DNA from: an uncultured Lachnospiraceae bacterium
Lineage (GTDB): Bacteria > Bacillota > Clostridia > Lachnospirales > Lachnospiraceae
Assembly (NCBI GenBank): GCA_902781505.1
Contig: CACZJL010000017.1
Location: 1-39,431 of the forward strand
DNA length: 39,431 nt
Direction of reading: 5' to 3'
A program made the translations under genes and the position numbers. This document shows positions 39,195 to 39,431 of this stretch, piece by piece (within the stretch, counting starts at the first letter, position 1; every line of letters starts with the position of its first letter). The notes below the pieces were generated by a model. The model saw only the letters and a program-made list of their open reading frames with translations, was not told where the DNA came from and did not search any database.

Positions 39195-39431
39195 ATGGAT
39201 AAGGAAATATATAGCATTGAAGGTATAGATATTGAAGTGGAAAAAACTGATAAAACAGACGCTGATGCTGTACGCCGGAAGATGGCATATGCGTTTAAGA
39301 TGATTAGAGCACAGTCTGGAATGAATAGAAAGGATTTTTCTGCCTGGCTTGGTATTCCATATAGAACTATGCAGGAATGGGAACTTGGCCGTAGGGCAAT
39401 GCCGGAATATGTACTTCGTTTGATTGCATAT
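39195..39431 (+). CDS. HTH-domain regulator, antitoxin-like (partial, runs off the window)
   Basis: 79 codons are visible from ATG 39195 (TAGGAGGT upstream) with no stop before the window ends. The N-terminal 26 residues are acidic (YSIEGIDIEVEKTDKTDADA). A helix-turn-helix follows: FKMIRAQSGMNRKDFSAWLG, then IPYRTMQEWELGRRAMPEYVLRLIAY. This form (MNRK-F...IPYRT-QEWE-G-R-MPEY-LRL) is widespread in Lachnospiraceae small HTH proteins that often sit next to small proteins of toxin-antitoxin type. The partner, if any, lies beyond the window. Confidence 0.8.
   Translation, partial: MDKEIYSIEGIDIEVEKTDKTDADAVRRKMAYAFKMIRAQSGMNRKDFSAWLGIPYRTMQEWELGRRAMPEYVLRLIAY

Noticed and set aside
1..39431. CRISPR array, insertion sequence or prophage genes
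   Set aside because: No regularly spaced repeats of CRISPR type, no transposase, integrase or structural phage genes were seen on either strand.

Overview
The window reads as a chromosomal segment of an anaerobic, low-to-moderate GC Clostridia, most like the Lachnospiraceae. The basis is gene content rather than a database match: a SufCBDSU iron-sulfur system with SufU, a CsoR/CopA copper module, a glutamine-dependent NAD synthase, PPDK, a DUF4250 small protein, Lachnospiraceae-style c-di-GMP proteins, and strong AGGAGG ribosome sites. No rRNA, tRNA, CRISPR array, transposase or phage gene was seen. Almost everything is core metabolism or stress defence. Accessory character appears only at the right end, where two small HTH regulators each carry duplicated operators.

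Layout. 1-6.5 kb: an EAL-domain c-di-GMP phosphodiesterase with a short membrane N-terminus, nadE, a membrane-anchored SurA/PrsA-like protein without an evident PPIase core, and two overlapping HAD phosphatases, closed by a strong terminator. 6.5-9.8 kb: a copper operon (csoR, copA) behind a consensus promoter with two CsoR-type palindromes. The CopA C-terminus is a complete CopZ-like chaperone domain preceded by its own in-frame ribosome site and ATG. 9.8-15.75 kb: a LysR regulator divergent from sufCBDSU. 15.8-23.9 kb: a MacAB-like exporter whose adaptor carries a large insertion with an Ig-like domain, then glycerol kinase and a CbiMQO cobalt/nickel ECF transporter. 23.9-27.5 kb: a heterodimeric ABC exporter.

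27.5-30.6 kb: a metal permease and a Fur-family regulator on the minus strand behind three TGCAAAT-N-ATTTGCA-type palindromes, then metY with a possibly structured leader. 30.6-33.4 kb: clpB behind a CIRCE element. 33.5-35.3 kb: a CHASE-GGDEF-PAS protein interrupted by an in-frame TGA. 35.3-35.5 kb: a 57-residue DUF4250 gene on the minus strand. 35.7-38.5 kb: ppdK with a perfect palindrome just upstream of its promoter. 38.6-39.4 kb: two HTH regulators, the last cut by the window end.

Common themes are metal and redox homeostasis (copper export, Fe-S assembly, Co/Ni uptake, Fur-controlled metal permease) and c-di-GMP turnover. Palindromic or repeated operators sit at many promoters. The observations most worth checking are the CopZ start nested in copA, the nonsense codon in the CHASE-GGDEF gene, the Ig-like insertion in the MacA-like adaptor, and the unassigned operators at ppdK, the DUF4250 gene, the ABC exporter and the two terminal HTH genes.
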